The notes beneath the pieces were generated by a model. The model had not been told where the DNA came from. It saw only the letters and a list, made by a program, of their open reading frames with translations, and ran no database searches. A DNA stretch of 64,000 bases. Origin: Sphingomonas naphthae (lineage in GTDB: Bacteria > Pseudomonadota > Alphaproteobacteria > Sphingomonadales > Sphingomonadaceae). Of the stretch, positions 33,234 through 41,474 are shown in pieces. Made by a program: the position numbers and the translations under genes. Every line of letters begins with the position of its first letter. Positions within the stretch are counted from its first letter, which is position 1. The stretch spans positions 1 through 64,000 of the forward strand of contig NZ_CP117411.1 in NCBI RefSeq assembly GCF_028607085.1, read 5' to 3'.

Positions 33234-34790
33234 TCAGCGGCCCATCAGGTCCACGCCGATATATTGCGCGGGGCGGGTGCCGCGCTGGACGAGGAGGAGG
33301 ACGCTCTTCAGGCCGCCGCGCTTGATCGTGTCGATCGCGGCGACCGCCTCGGCCACGCTCGACACCTGGCGCTGGCCGATCGCGAGGATCACGTCGCGCG
33401 GCTGGAGCCCCTTGTTGGCCGCGTCGCTCGACGCATCCACGTCGGAGATGGCCACGCCGCGCGTCGTCGGCGGCAGCTGGAGCTGGCGCGCGACCTCGGG
33501 CGTGACGGTGACGAGCGACAGGCCGACCGCGCTCTTGGTGGAGGCGGGCGCGTTGGCGCCGCCGGGCACGGCGCTGTCCTCGTCGCCGTCGGCGGCCGCG
33601 AGCTGCTCCTCGGGCGGGCGCTCGCCGACCGTGGCGGTCAGCGTCATGCGCTGGCCGTTGCGGATCAGCTCGATCGGCACCTTCGATCCAATCGCCGTGT
33701 TGGCGACGATGTAGGAGAGCGTGTCGTCGGGCGTCACGTCCTTGCCGTTGACCTTCAGGATCACGTCGCCCTGGCGGATGCCCGAGCGTTCGGCCGGCTG
33801 GCCGGGCTCGACGCGAGCGACGATCTCGCCGCGATCCTTGGGGAGACCCAGGCCGGCGGCGATATCCTCGGTCATCGGCTGGATGCCGACGCCGAGATAG
33901 CCGCGCTTGATGCGGCCGCCCTTCATCAACTGATCGATGACCGGCTTGGCTTGCTCCGCCGGAATGGCGAAGCCGATGCCGACATTGCCGCCGGTGGGCG
34001 AATAGATGGCGGTGTTGATGCCGACGACGTTGCCCGCCATGTCGAACATCGGGCCGCCCGAATTGCCCTGATTGATCGCCGCGTCGGTTTGCAGATAGCG
34101 ATCATAGGCGCCCGAATTGCCGATCGAGCGGTGGATCGCCGAGACGATGCCCGCCGTGACGGTGCCGCCCAGCGCGAAGGGATTGCCGATCGCCACGATC
34201 CAGTCGCCGACGCGGGTGCGGGTCGAATCGCCGAAGCTGACGAAGGGCAGGTTCTGCGCGTCGATCTTCAGCACCGCCAGATCGGACTGCACGTCCTTGC
34301 CGATGACGCGGGCGACATATTCCTTGCGATCGGGCAGGGTCACCTTGATCGACGAGACCGTCGCCGTGCCGAAATTGGTCGGCCCGCCCGAGATCACGTG
34401 GTTGTTGGTGACGATATAGCCGTCGGGCGAGATGATGAAGCCCGAGCCGAGCGACTGCGCCTCGCGGGTCGCGGGCGCGCCGCCCTGGCCACCGCCGCCG
34501 CCCTGGCCGCCGAACTGCTTGAAGAAATCCTCGAACGGGCTGCCGGCGAAGGGGTTCTGCTGCTGCTGGCGGACCTGCACCTTCTGCGTGGTGGAGATGT
34601 TGACCACCGCCGGCTGGAGCTTGGCGGCGAGATCGGCGAAGCTCATCGGCGCGCCGGGGCGCGGGGTGACGGCCGGGATGGTGCCGGGCGCATTCTGGGC
34701 GACCTGCGCCGAGACCGGCTCCTGGAGCATCACGGCGGTCGTGGCACCACCGGCCAACAATGCGGCCGTGATCGCGTAGGCGTAACGCAC
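33234..34790 (-). CDS. Do family serine protease (HtrA/DegP-like)
   Basis: 518 residues from GTG 34790, chosen because AAGGAGG lies 8 bases upstream; a longer ATG reading from 34823 is unlikely. The signal segment VRYAYAITAALLAGGATTAV is followed by the trypsin-like domain with His in IVTNNHVISG, Asp in SDLAVLKID and Ser in GNSGGPMFD. Two PDZ domains then carry GYLGVGIQPM and TRGVAISDVD. It is a periplasmic quality-control protease, downstream of hflKC as often seen. Confidence 0.94.
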   Translation of the reverse strand: MRYAYAITAALLAGGATTAVMLQEPVSAQVAQNAPGTIPAVTPRPGAPMSFADLAAKLQPAVVNISTTQKVQVRQQQQNPFAGSPFEDFFKQFGGQGGGGGQGGAPATREAQSLGSGFIISPDGYIVTNNHVISGGPTNFGTATVSSIKVTLPDRKEYVARVIGKDVQSDLAVLKIDAQNLPFVSFGDSTRTRVGDWIVAIGNPFALGGTVTAGIVSAIHRSIGNSGAYDRYLQTDAAINQGNSGGPMFDMAGNVVGINTAIYSPTGGNVGIGFAIPAEQAKPVIDQLMKGGRIKRGYLGVGIQPMTEDIAAGLGLPKDRGEIVARVEPGQPAERSGIRQGDVILKVNGKDVTPDDTLSYIVANTAIGSKVPIELIRNGQRMTLTATVGERPPEEQLAAADGDEDSAVPGGANAPASTKSAVGLSLVTVTPEVARQLQLPPTTRGVAISDVDASSDAANKGLQPRDVILAIGQRQVSSVAEAVAAIDTIKRGGLKSVLLLVQRGTRPAQYIGVDLMGR

Positions 34791-34911
34791 TGGGCAAACC
34801 TCCTTCGGGGATATTCTCTTCAACGGCCGGACGGCCTTGCAACCGTCAAATCCTATGGCTTGCTGCTGAACGGCGTTTGAATGGCGCCGTTCCGCCGCAA
34901 GGGCCTTTCGG

Positions 34912-35781
34912 TCAGTTCTGGCCCTTGAACTGCTTCAGATATTCATTGTCCGGCGACAGGATCACGTTGGAGCTGCCACGCGGGTTGGCGTCGTCCGTGC
35001 CGAAGGTGGTGCGGTAGGACTGCATCGCGCGGTAGAAATCGTAGAAGGCCGGGTCCTTGTTGAACGCGTCGGCATAGACACGGGCGGCGTCCGCGTCGGC
35101 ATCGGCGCGCGTCACTTGCGCCTCGCGCATACCCTGTGCGCGGAGAGTCAGCGCCTCCTGCTGGCGGGCGCCGCGCATCCGCTCGAACGCGGAGGTCAGC
35201 GGGGTGCCGTCGGGCAGATCGGCGCGCTTGATCCGCACGTCGACGATCTCGGCGCCATATTGGCGGGCGACCCGGTTGAGGCGGACCTGGATATTGTCCA
35301 TCAGCTGGCCGCGTTCCGGGCTCAGCAGCGCCGCGAAGGTGCGGCGGCCGAGTTCGTTGCGCAGCGACGAGCCGAGGATCGGGCGCAGCGCCTCCGACAC
35401 GCGCCGCTCGGTGCGGGCGGTGGTGAACATCCGCAGCGGATCGACGATACGATAGCGCGCATAGGCATCCACCTCGAGCCGCAGCTGATCGGTCGACAGG
35501 ACCGACTGGCGATCCATGTCGAAATCGAGCACGCGCTTGTCGACCCATTCGATCGTATCGACGAAGGGGATGCGGAAGATCAGGCCCGCGCCGGTGCGGC
35601 CATAATCCTCGTTGGGCTTGTAGGCGTTGTAGACGCCCGGCACCGGCCGGCCGAGACGCACGATCAGCGCCTGCTTGGTCTCCGGCACGATCGCGACCGT
35701 GCTGAACAGCAGCATCAGGGCGACGATCACCAGCGCGAGGATGGCGATGCCGTTGCGGCCGAGGGTGGCGAAGGGGTTCAC
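34912..35781 (-). CDS. hflC: HflC protease-modulator (SPFH protein)
   Basis: 289 residues. An N-terminal anchor (NGIAILALVIVALMLLFSTV) is followed by the SPFH domain (ALIVRLGRPVPGVYN, VDAYARYRIVDPLRMF, VRIKRADLPDGTPL). With HflK it forms a membrane complex that controls FtsH proteolysis. It overlaps hflK by 4 bases and is co-transcribed. Confidence 0.95.
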   Translation of the reverse strand: MNPFATLGRNGIAILALVIVALMLLFSTVAIVPETKQALIVRLGRPVPGVYNAYKPNEDYGRTGAGLIFRIPFVDTIEWVDKRVLDFDMDRQSVLSTDQLRLEVDAYARYRIVDPLRMFTTARTERRVSEALRPILGSSLRNELGRRTFAALLSPERGQLMDNIQVRLNRVARQYGAEIVDVRIKRADLPDGTPLTSAFERMRGARQQEALTLRAQGMREAQVTRADADADAARVYADAFNKDPAFYDFYRAMQSYRTTFGTDDANPRGSSNVILSPDNEYLKQFKGQN

Positions 35782-36857
35782 TTGGCGGCTCCCTTCGGCA
35801 GCTGGGTCAGCGGCAGATAGGATTGCACGCCGGGCGCCTCGACGATCGTCTTGTCGGTCTTGGCCAGCACGCGCTCCATAGTTTCATAATACATGCGGCG
35901 CCGGGTCACCTCGGGGGCGAGGCGATATTGCGCGTAGACGCGGTCGAACGCCGCCGACTCGCCGGCCGCCTTCTCGCGCAGCTGCTGGGCATAGGCGCGG
36001 GCGCCGTTCATGTAGGATTGCGCGTCCTGCTGGGCGGCGGACACTTCCTTGAAGGCGTCCATCACGGCGGCGGGCGGATCGGCCTGGTTGATCGCGACGC
36101 CGCGCACGGCGATGCCCGATCGATAGCTGTCAAGGATTTCCTGCATCCGCTGGGCGACCATCGCCTCGATCTGGCTGCGCTGCGGGCCGATCGCGTCGTT
36201 CAGGGTCACCTTGGCGATCTCGGCGCGCATGGCGCTTTCGGCCACCTGCTGCACGGTGCCGTCGGGATCCTCCAGCTCGAACAGATAGCGCTCGGGATCG
36301 CGGATGTTCCAGCGGACGGCATAAGCCAGGTCGATAATGTTCTGGTCGCCCGTCACCATCAGATTCTGCGCGTCGGGCGCGGCGGAGCCGATCTGGGTCG
36401 AGCGGATCGTCTCGACCGGCACGATCGACACCTTGTCGATCGGCGCGGGGAAGGACATCTGCATGCCCGGCTGGAAGGTGCCGGCATAGCGGCCGAGGCG
36501 GGTGATGACGCCGCGCTCGCCCGGCTCGATGCGGTGGATGCCGGTCAGCAGCAGCCACACGGCGAGCAGCACGACCACGCCCCAGATCCACACCGGCTTG
36601 CCATTGCCCTGCGGCAGATTGCCGCCGAAGCGTTCGCGGCCCTTGCGGAGCAGTTCGTCGATCGCGCTGGGGCCGGCGGGGCCGCGCGCGCCCTCGGGGC
36701 GCTTGCGCGGCGGCTGGCTCCACGGATTGCGCGGGCCGAGCGGGCCCTTGCCGCCGCCGCCGTCCGAATCGTCGCCCCGGCCGCCCCAGGGGCCGCCTTC
36801 GTTCATTACCGCGATGGGCTCGTCGCCCGCCCCCGAAGATCGTTCCATGACAGTCAT
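35778..36857 (-). CDS. hflK: HflK protease-modulator (SPFH protein)
   Basis: 359 residues with a Gly-rich N-terminus (GGRGDDSDGGGGKGPLGP) typical of HflK, one membrane anchor (VWIWGVVVLLAVWLLLTGI) and an SPFH domain (GERGVITRLGRYAGTFQPGM, AYAVRWNIRDPERYLFEL). The stop of hflK overlaps the start of hflC. It is partner to HflC in the FtsH complex. Confidence 0.95.
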   Translation of the reverse strand: MTVMERSSGAGDEPIAVMNEGGPWGGRGDDSDGGGGKGPLGPRNPWSQPPRKRPEGARGPAGPSAIDELLRKGRERFGGNLPQGNGKPVWIWGVVVLLAVWLLLTGIHRIEPGERGVITRLGRYAGTFQPGMQMSFPAPIDKVSIVPVETIRSTQIGSAAPDAQNLMVTGDQNIIDLAYAVRWNIRDPERYLFELEDPDGTVQQVAESAMRAEIAKVTLNDAIGPQRSQIEAMVAQRMQEILDSYRSGIAVRGVAINQADPPAAVMDAFKEVSAAQQDAQSYMNGARAYAQQLREKAAGESAAFDRVYAQYRLAPEVTRRRMYYETMERVLAKTDKTIVEAPGVQSYLPLTQLPKGAAK

Positions 36858-36919
36858 TATAGGAGCGCGGGCGGGGAAAAACAGTGCCTCCCCCGCCGAA
36901 AGCCCCTATCGGGCGCCGC

Positions 36920-37921
36920 ATGACCCTCGCAGACGCCCTCGACACGATCCCCGATCCGCTTTCCGGGCGCGGCCTCGTCGCCTCCGGCCGCATCGCCACC
37001 CCGCGCGAGAAAGGCGGCATCGCCGATCTGATCCTCGACGTGACGGGACTCGACGAAGCCCAGCGCGGCGCGCTGGAGCAGGCGGCGCGGGCGGTGGCGC
37101 TGGGCGTGCCCGGCATCCGCGACGTGCGGATCATGCAGACCGCCGAGAAGACCGGCCGGCGCATCATCGCTGTCGCCAGCGGCAAGGGCGGGGTCGGCAA
37201 ATCGACCGTGTCGGCCAATCTGGCGGTGGCGCTGAAGCGGCTCGGGCTGAACGTGGGGCTGGTCGATGCCGATATCTACGGCCCCTCGCAGCCGCGCCTG
37301 ATGGCGGCCGAGGGGGTGAAGCCCGAGGCGCGCGACAAGCAGCTGATCCCGGTGGCCACCCGCCATGGCGTGCCGATGCTGTCGATGGGCCAGCTGGTCC
37401 CGGGGGGCCAGGCGATCGCGTGGCGCGGGCCGATGGCGGCGGGCGCGCTCGGCCAACTGGTCGATGCGGACTGGGCCGGCATGGGCGTGGATACGCTGGT
37501 GGTGGACATGCCGCCCGGCACCGGCGACGTGCAGCTGAGCATGATCCAGAAGCACAAGCCGGCCGGCGCGGTGATCGTCTCCACCCCGCAGGATCTGGCG
37601 CTGATCGACGCGACCCGCGCGATCGACCTGTTCGTGAAGGCCGGCGTGCCGGTGATCGGCCTGATCGAGAATATGGCGGGCTATGCCTGCCCGCATTGCG
37701 GCGAAATCTCCGATCCGTTCGGTTCGGGCGGGGCGGAGGCACAGGCCAAGGCGCTGGGCCTGCCCTTCCTCGGCCGCATCCCGCTCGCCATCGCGATCCG
37801 CACCGCGTCCGACGCGGGCGATCCCCCGGCGGCGGGCGACGGGCCGGAGGCGACGGCCTTCACCGATCTGGCGACGCGCGTCGCGGCCTGGCTGAACCCT
37901 TCGCTTTCTCCACGGTTCTAG
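36920..37921 (+). CDS. mrp: Mrp/ApbC iron-sulfur carrier ATPase
   Basis: 333 residues from ATG 36920 (MTLADALDTI); GTG 36884 is an alternative. The N-terminal MIP18-like region is followed by the deviant Walker A GKGGVGKSTV, DADIYGPSQPRLM, and the metal-binding CPHC near the C-terminus (YACPHCGEI). It transfers iron-sulfur clusters to apoproteins. It is divergent from hflK, with a 62-base gap between the two start codons. Confidence 0.93.
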   Translation: MTLADALDTIPDPLSGRGLVASGRIATPREKGGIADLILDVTGLDEAQRGALEQAARAVALGVPGIRDVRIMQTAEKTGRRIIAVASGKGGVGKSTVSANLAVALKRLGLNVGLVDADIYGPSQPRLMAAEGVKPEARDKQLIPVATRHGVPMLSMGQLVPGGQAIAWRGPMAAGALGQLVDADWAGMGVDTLVVDMPPGTGDVQLSMIQKHKPAGAVIVSTPQDLALIDATRAIDLFVKAGVPVIGLIENMAGYACPHCGEISDPFGSGGAEAQAKALGLPFLGRIPLAIAIRTASDAGDPPAAGDGPEATAFTDLATRVAAWLNPSLSPRF

Positions 37922-37959
37922 CTTCCGAAGCCGGTGCGTGCCGGCACACGGAGGATATC

Positions 37960-38397
37960 ATGCCGCTCACCGCCGACGCCGACATCGCCGCCCTTCTCGC
38001 CGAAACCCGCACCATCGCCTTGGTCGGCGCGTCCGATCGCCCCAATCGCCCCAGCCATGGCGTGATGGCGATGCTGCAAGGCCATGGCTATCGCGTGATC
38101 CCGGTCAATCCGCAGATCACCGGCGATCATGTGCTGGGCGAATATGTCTGGCGCGAACTCAGCCAGATCGGCGAGCCGATCGACATGGTCGATATCTTCC
38201 GCCGCTCCGAAGCGGCCGGCGAGGCGGTGGACGAGGCGATCACCGCCGGTGCGAAATCCGTCTGGATGCAGATCGGCGTCGTCAACGAAGCCGCCGCCGC
38301 GCGCGCCGAAGCCGCCGGGCTGAAGGTGGTGATGAACCGCTGCCCCGCGATCGAAATCCCCCGCCTGCGCGTTCCGCCGATCGTTTCGGAAAACTGA
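37960..38397 (+). CDS. CoA-binding domain protein (YccU-like)
   Basis: 145 residues from ATG 37960, with GGAGGA upstream. A Rossmann-like CoA-binding fold is seen in TIALVGASDRPNRPSHGVM, YRVIPVNPQITG, MVDIFRRSEAAG and VWMQIGVVNEAAA. Members bind CoA; the biological role is unknown. It lies 38 bases after mrp, and a candidate sRNA follows 80 bases later. Confidence 0.88.
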   Translation: MPLTADADIAALLAETRTIALVGASDRPNRPSHGVMAMLQGHGYRVIPVNPQITGDHVLGEYVWRELSQIGEPIDMVDIFRRSEAAGEAVDEAITAGAKSVWMQIGVVNEAAAARAEAAGLKVVMNRCPAIEIPRLRVPPIVSEN

Positions 38398-38464
38398 TCG
38401 AGTTTATCGATATGTCTATATGGCGCAATTCGTTGGTCGCCGGGCGCGCGGTCGGCCAAACCAC

Positions 38465-38470
38465 CATTAT
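38465..38470 (+). promoter_or_regulatory. Possible -10 element of the candidate sRNA
   Basis: CATTAT lies 8-12 bases before the first hairpin at 38478. No convincing -35 was found, so transcription from here is uncertain. Confidence 0.3.
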
Positions 38471-38477
38471 GGATTGA

Positions 38478-38596
38478 ACACAGGGGGCGTCGCTCGCGAT
38501 GCGCCCCGTGTGGGCTCACCGCGCTGGCTGCCTCCACGCGGTGGGCCCTTACCATACAGGAAGCCCCCGGCGCGGAAGCGGGCCGGGGGCTTTTTT
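38478..38596 (+). ncRNA. Candidate small RNA with two hairpins, anti-Shine-Dalgarno loop and a terminator
   Basis: Hairpin 1 pairs 38478-38492 with 38497-38511 around a CTCG loop. Hairpin 2 is a 12-bp stem (38512-38523 with 38537-38548) with one G-U pair. Its 13-base loop contains GCCTCC (38530-38535), complementary to a Shine-Dalgarno sequence. Hairpin 3 is a terminator (38563-38590) with TTTTTT at 38591-38596. The architecture matches trans-acting alphaproteobacterial sRNAs with CCUCC loops. It might instead be the 3' UTR of the CoA-binding gene. Confidence 0.55.
38563..38596 (+). terminator. Intrinsic terminator of the sRNA/upstream operon
   Basis: GCCCCCGGC (38563-38571) pairs with GCCGGGGGC (38582-38590), followed by six Ts. 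Confidence 0.85.
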
Positions 38597-38609
38597 GCTG
38601 CGCGCAAGT

Positions 38610-38732
38610 TCCTCCCCTGTAAGGGGAGGGGGACCGTCGGCGCAGCCCATGGTGGAGGGGTGACCCGCTCTCGAAAGCGCGATACCCCTCCGTCAGCCCT
38701 GTGGGCTGCCACCTCCCCTTGCAGGGGAGGAT
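38610..38732. repeat. Class C inverted repeat
   Basis: CCTCCCCTGTAAGGGGAGG on the left and CCTCCCCTTGCAGGGGAGG on the right flank a core with GTGGAGGGGTG / CACCCCTCCGTC. It lies between the sRNA and the next minus-strand gene. Confidence 0.75.
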
Positions 38733-38739
38733 TGGGCCA

Positions 38740-38940
38740 TCACCCCGCCGTGCGCCCACCCTTGCGCCGATCATACGCCTTCTTCGCCACATAGGCGCCG
38801 CCCGCCAGCAGGCCGAGCGGCCCGAGGCGCCGCATCACGCTCACCGCCGCGATGCCCAGCACCGCGCCCTTGGCGCCGCCTTCGCCGTCGCGCCGATCGA
38901 TCTCGCGCCCGACGAGCGCGCCGATGATTTTCCCGATCAT
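38740..38940 (-). CDS. Small hydrophobic protein, unknown
   Basis: 66 residues from ATG 38940 (MIGKIIGALVGREIDRRD); a longer in-frame ATG at 38958 is less likely. It has a Gly/Ala-rich core (GAKGAVLGIAAVSVMRRLGPLGLLAGGAY) and a basic tail (AKKAYDRRKGG). It may insert in or lie on the membrane. Unrecognised family; it is divergent from pmbA. Confidence 0.6.
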   Translation of the reverse strand: MIGKIIGALVGREIDRRDGEGGAKGAVLGIAAVSVMRRLGPLGLLAGGAYVAKKAYDRRKGGRTAG

Positions 38941-39045
38941 GTCCCAATCTCCCCGCAAGGTTCGTTACGGGGGTAGAGCGCCGCGACCGCCGCTTGGTTC
39001 CGCTTTCCCCTCGCATCCCGCGCGGTCCGTGCCTAAGTGCGGGCC

Positions 39046-40392
39046 ATGTCCACACTCGACGAAGCCCAGTCCCGCGTTGCCGATCTCGTTGCCGCCGCCC
39101 GCAAGGCCGGCGCGGATGCCGCCGATGCCCTCTATGTCCGCTCCGAATCCACCCAGGTCTCGGTCCGCCTCGGCGCGCTGGAGGATGTCGAGCGGTCGGA
39201 CGGGGAGGAAATCGGCCTGCGCCTGTTCGTCGGTAGCCGCTCGGCCAGCGTCTCCTCGTCGGACCTGTCGGCCGATGCGCTGACCGCGCTCGTCGAGCGC
39301 GCCGTCGCCATGGCGCGCGAGGCGCCGGAAGATCCCTACGCGGGCCTCGCGCCCGAGGAGATGTTGTTCCGGGGAACGCCCGTCGATGTCGATGGCGACG
39401 ACGGCGCCGATCCCGCCCCCGCCGATTTGCGCGAGCGGGCGATGGCCGCCGAGGATGCGGCCCGCGCCGTCGCCGGCGTCACCAACAGCGAGGGGGCGGG
39501 CGCTTCGGCCGGCCGCTCCACCCTGGCGCTCGCGACCAGCCACGGCTTCGCCGGCGCCTATCGCACCAGCGGCTATGGCAGTTCGGCCAGCGTGATCGCC
39601 GGCACCGGCTCCGCCATGCAGCGCGATTATGCCTATCATTCGGCGCGCCACCTCGCCGATCTGGAGGATGCCGCGACGATCGGCGCGCGCGCCGGCGCCC
39701 GCGCGGTCGGCCGGCTCAACCCCGGCAAGCTGCCCAGCGGAGCGATGCCGGTGTTCTTCGATCCGAGGATCGGCGGCAGTCTCGTCGGCCATCTGATCGG
39801 TGCGATCACCGGCAGTTCGGTCGCGCGGCGCACCAGCTTCCTGCTCGACAGGCTGGGCGAGCGTATCTTCGCCCCCGGCGTCACCCTGCGCGACGATCCG
39901 CATCGCCCGCGCGGCCTGCGCTCCAAGCCGTTCGACGGCGAGGGGCTGCCCACCCGCGCCACCGACATCATCGCGGACGGGGTGCTGACCGGCTGGCTGA
40001 TGGAAAGCGCCTCGGCCCGCCAGCTTGGCCTGGCCCCCACCGGCCACGCGACGCGCGGCGTCGGCGGCCCGCCGGGCGTGTCCGCCACCAACCTCTATCT
40101 CGCCCCCGGCGCCGCCTCTGTCGAGGAATTGATGGCCGACGTGAAGCTGGGCGTGCTCGTCACCGAATTGATCGGCCAGGGCGTCAACGGCGTCACCGGC
40201 GATTACAGCCGGGGCGCCTCGGGCTTCGCCATCCGCGATGGTCGGATCGCCGAGCCGGTCGCCGAGATCACCGTGGCGGGCAACCTCAAGGATATGTTCG
40301 CCGCCCTCGTGCCCGCTTCCGATCTCGTGTTCCGCCAGGCGGTCGACGTGCCGACCCTGCGCGTGGACGGGATGACGCTCGCCGGTGCCTGA
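39046..40392 (+). CDS. pmbA: TldE/PmbA family metalloprotease partner
   Basis: 448 residues from ATG 39046. PmbA/TldE features are DALYVRSESTQVSVRLGALE, GLRLFVGSRSASVSSSD and the C-terminal GVNGVTGDYSRGASGFAI. There is no HExxxH motif, so this is the TldE (PmbA) partner rather than TldD. It works with TldD to degrade small peptides. A TldD gene is not in the window. It overlaps the CysQ-like gene by 8 bases. Confidence 0.9.
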   Translation: MSTLDEAQSRVADLVAAARKAGADAADALYVRSESTQVSVRLGALEDVERSDGEEIGLRLFVGSRSASVSSSDLSADALTALVERAVAMAREAPEDPYAGLAPEEMLFRGTPVDVDGDDGADPAPADLRERAMAAEDAARAVAGVTNSEGAGASAGRSTLALATSHGFAGAYRTSGYGSSASVIAGTGSAMQRDYAYHSARHLADLEDAATIGARAGARAVGRLNPGKLPSGAMPVFFDPRIGGSLVGHLIGAITGSSVARRTSFLLDRLGERIFAPGVTLRDDPHRPRGLRSKPFDGEGLPTRATDIIADGVLTGWLMESASARQLGLAPTGHATRGVGGPPGVSATNLYLAPGAASVEELMADVKLGVLVTELIGQGVNGVTGDYSRGASGFAIRDGRIAEPVAEITVAGNLKDMFAALVPASDLVFRQAVDVPTLRVDGMTLAGA

Positions 40393-41164
40393 TCCGCGCC
40401 TCGCCGCGGTGGCCGCCGTCGCGGCCGAGGCCGGCGCGCTCGCGCTGCGCCGCCAGACCGAGGCGTTCCGGCGATGGGAGAAGGTGCCGGGCCAGCCGGT
40501 GTGCGACGTCGATCTGGAGGTGGACGCCTTCATCGCCCGCCGCTTGGCCGCGATAGACCCCGAAGCGGGCTGGCTCTCCGAGGAAACCGCCGACAGCGCC
40601 GAACGGCTGACCCGCGTGCGCGTGTGGGTGGTCGATCCGATCGACGGTACGCGAGACTATCTGCGCGGGCGCGATGGCTGGGCGGTGTCGATCGCCTTGG
40701 TCGAGGGCGGTCGCGCGGTGCTGGGCGTGCTCGACGCGCCCGGTCGCGGCCAGCGCTGGGCGGCCAGCTGGGGCGGCGGCGCCACCCTGAATGGCGCGCC
40801 CGTCCATTGCTCGGCCCGCACCGACCTGCCCGGCGCGCGCGTCCCCGCCGACACCTTGCCCAAGGCCGACGCCGATCTCGTCCCCATCCCCCGCCCCAAT
40901 TCGATCGCGCTGCGCATCGGCATGGTCGCCAGCGGCGAGGTGGACCTGCTCGCCACGCTGCGCTGGGGCCACGAATGGGACATCGCCGCCGCCGCCCTGA
41001 TCGCGCACGAGGCGGGCGCGACGGTCACCGACGCGCTCGGCCAGCCGATCCGTTACAATTCGACCAAGGGCGAGGCCTTCGGCGTCCTGATCGCGGCGCC
41101 GGGCATTCACGCGGCGGCGGTGGCGCGGCTGGCGACGCGGGCGCGGACGGCGCGGGTTCGGTAG
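40385..41164 (+). CDS. Inositol monophosphatase family phosphatase, CysQ-like
   Basis: 259 residues from GTG 40385. Metal motifs are WLSEETADS, DPIDGTRDYL and the C-terminal WDIAAAALI. This pattern fits 3'(2'),5'-bisphosphate nucleotidase (CysQ) or another IMPase. If CysQ, it recycles PAP from sulfate assimilation. No sulfur genes lie nearby, so the substrate assignment is uncertain. It is co-translated with pmbA. Confidence 0.85.
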   Translation: MPDPRLAAVAAVAAEAGALALRRQTEAFRRWEKVPGQPVCDVDLEVDAFIARRLAAIDPEAGWLSEETADSAERLTRVRVWVVDPIDGTRDYLRGRDGWAVSIALVEGGRAVLGVLDAPGRGQRWAASWGGGATLNGAPVHCSARTDLPGARVPADTLPKADADLVPIPRPNSIALRIGMVASGEVDLLATLRWGHEWDIAAAALIAHEAGATVTDALGQPIRYNSTKGEAFGVLIAAPGIHAAAVARLATRARTARVR

Positions 41165-41306
41165 TCTCGTCAGCCTTCGCAGGAACACGGGCGGAGCTTC
41201 TGGGCAGTTCGGAGCAAGTCTCCGCGCCTTTCGCCAAAATGGCGCAATCATCCCAAAAATCTGTGCGAACTATCCGTAAATCACGTTTTTTCGGCAATCT
41301 AACTTG

Positions 41307-41334
41307 TTGTCGAAGTCTGTTGTGGCCCTATCAA
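41307..41334 (+). promoter_or_regulatory. Possible promoter of the low-GC polysaccharide gene
   Basis: TTGTCG at 41307-41312, a 16-base spacer and TATCAA at 41329-41334. It lies in the 306-base gap (41165-41470), which is AT-richer than its surroundings. A GCCCCTGAATTCGGGGGGC hairpin (about 41338-41356) follows just before the small ORF start. Confidence 0.35.
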
Positions 41335-41360
41335 AATGCCCCTGAATTCGGGGGGGCGAG

Positions 41361-41474
41361 ATGACCGGCGGACGATTATTGCTGTATCCGCAGTTCGGTC
41401 TGGCGGATGAATCGCATCGGTCTCTCCGTTCTCGCGCTATAATCGCCCGACAATACCGGGATATCCCGGCGTGA
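41361..41474 (+). CDS. Small leader ORF coupled to the polymerase-like gene
   Basis: 37 residues (MTGGRLLLYPQFGLADESHR...) ending at a TGA that overlaps the next GTG (GTGA). It has no known family. Its position suggests translational coupling to the membrane gene, but the evidence for expression is weak. Confidence 0.3.
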   Translation: MTGGRLLLYPQFGLADESHRSLRSRAIIARQYRDIPA

